A stretch of DNA of 6,200 bases. It comes from Acidobacteriota bacterium. GTDB lineage: Bacteria; Acidobacteriota; Terriglobia; Terriglobales; Acidobacteriaceae. The notes under the pieces are model-generated. The model saw nothing but the letters and a program-made list of their open reading frames with translations, was not told the origin of the DNA and did no database searches. A program made the position numbers and the translations under genes. The stretch is taken from NCBI GenBank assembly GCA_021781255.1, contig JAJXXG010000950.1:1-6200 (forward strand). Direction: 5' to 3'. Positions 5,536 to 6,200 of the stretch are shown piece by piece. Each line of letters opens with the position of its first letter. Position 1 is the stretch's first letter.

Positions 5536-6200
5536 TCGCTCCAGTTCTTTGTGCGGTCCACTGCTCGCTGCCATTGCTTCCGCCGCGCGCCGCGCTCGTC
5601 GTTGCTCATCTTCGGCTCAAAGCGCACATCCCCCGTTCGCCGTGCCGCCAGTTCCGAATCGCTGCCCCACACGCCCGCTGCTAATCCTGCCAGATACGCT
5701 GCGCCCAGCGCCGTGGTTTCCGTCACTTTGGGCCGCACCACCGGTACGCCCAGCACGTCCGCCTGGAACTGCATCAGCAGGTTGTTCACCGCCGCGCCGC
5801 CGTCCACGCGCAGTGCCTCCAGCGGAGTCCCTGTCTCGCTCTCCACGGCCTCCAGCACGTCGGCCACCTGCAGCGCTATGCTTTCGAGCGCCGCCCGCGC
5901 GATATGTCCCGGCCGCGTCTCCCGCCGCAGCCCAATCAGCATCCCCGCCGCATGGGGATCCCAGTGCGGAGCGCCCAGCCCCACAAACGCCGGCACGAAC
6001 ACCACCCCGCCCGTGTCCGGCTCGCTCGCCGCCAGCGTCTCCACATCCGCCGAGGAACCAATCAGCCGCAGATTGTCCCTGAGCCACTGCACCACCGCGC
6101 CGCCAATAAAGATGCTCCCCTCCAGCGCATATTCCAGCCGCCGGTGCGCACTCGCTGCCAGTGTCGTAATGAGCCGATGCTTTGACCGCACGAACTGTGT
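5532..6200 (-). CDS. glpK: glycerol kinase, C-terminal part
   Basis: GlpK phosphorylates glycerol with ATP to sn-glycerol 3-phosphate in the cytosol, trapping it for GlpD. The gene runs off the right edge; 222 C-terminal residues of a protein usually near 500 are visible, i.e. most of the second ATPase domain of the FGGY kinase fold. It lines up closely with E. coli GlpK as I recall it: [38 protein letters not shown], the FGGY C-terminal signature region [21 protein letters not shown], and [16 protein letters not shown]. The DGG adenine/phosphate-binding region is intact. The N-terminal catalytic domain, including the catalytic Asp, is outside the window. The stop TGA overlaps the glpD start, so the two are translationally coupled. 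Confidence 0.96.
   Translation of the reverse strand, partial: TQFVRSKHRLITTLAASAHRRLEYALEGSIFIGGAVVQWLRDNLRLIGSSADVETLAASEPDTGGVVFVPAFVGLGAPHWDPHAAGMLIGLRRETRPGHIARAALESIALQVADVLEAVESETGTPLEALRVDGGAAVNNLLMQFQADVLGVPVVRPKVTETTALGAAYLAGLAAGVWGSDSELAARRTGDVRFEPKMSNDERGARRKQWQRAVDRTKNWSE
5539..5542 (-). promoter_or_regulatory. glpD ribosome binding site inside the glpK end
   Basis: GGAG on the minus strand lies 3 bases before ATG 5535 and 6 bases before ATG 5532. It falls within the last codons of glpK and favours one of these two starts over 5574. Confidence 0.6.

Noticed and set aside
5536..5574. Longer glpD start at 5574
   Set aside because: It would add 13 residues overlapping glpK by 43 bp, while an ATGA overlap with GGAG just upstream fits normal glpK-glpD coupling.
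5438..6082. 214-codon plus-strand frame opposite glpK and glpD
   Set aside because: Antisense to two clearly recognisable genes; Pro/Ala/Arg-rich product typical of shadow frames in GC-rich DNA.

Overview
The window looks like chromosomal DNA from a high-GC, free-living Gram-negative bacterium. A soil acidobacterium of the Terriglobia/Acidobacteriaceae type fits best, because the large GT-C membrane protein and the orphan Flp pilins resemble that group. This placement rests on gene character only and is an inference. Genes for aerobic glycerol use, Flp-type pilins, a lipid-linked-sugar-type glycosyltransferase and a diguanylate cyclase sit side by side.

Layout. Positions 1-623 (+) hold the 3' part of a GAF-GGDEF diguanylate cyclase. 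It converges on a long minus-strand gene (678-2456) for a polytopic GT-C-like glycosyltransferase. All remaining genes are on the minus strand. Reading 5' to 3' along that strand: the 3' part of glpK (6200-5532), glpD (5535-3967, overlapping glpK by ATGA), a 391-bp gap, a first Flp pilin (3575-3378), a 507-bp gap, a second Flp pilin (2870-2670), a rho-independent terminator (2604-2583) and then the glycosyltransferase gene.

Regulation. The gap in front of the 3378-3575 pilin has the full layout of a sigma-54 promoter on the minus strand: a -24/-12 element (3631-3646) with exact GG-N10-GC spacing, a perfect match to the IHF consensus (3674-3686) centred near -61, and a cluster of palindromes (3719-3775) at about -100 to -155 where an activator could bind. 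The pilin gene is therefore probably switched on by an enhancer-binding protein.

The most unusual element is in the 507-bp gap between the two pilin genes. A 123-nt block (3174-3296) folds into a three-way junction. Its 20-position closing helix has only two mismatches and encloses two good hairpins, with further hairpins on both sides. I do not recognise it as a known RNA class. It may be a cis-acting or small RNA in the pilin transcript, or a small palindromic mobile element. A second long stem (3834-3890) lies between glpD and the pilin promoter.

How the parts work together. GlpK and GlpD turn glycerol into dihydroxyacetone phosphate and pass electrons to the quinone pool. The two pilins would be processed by a prepilin peptidase and assembled by a Tad machine that is not in this window. 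The c-di-GMP enzyme and the glycosyltransferase could both bear on surface attachment, but the sequence shows no direct link.
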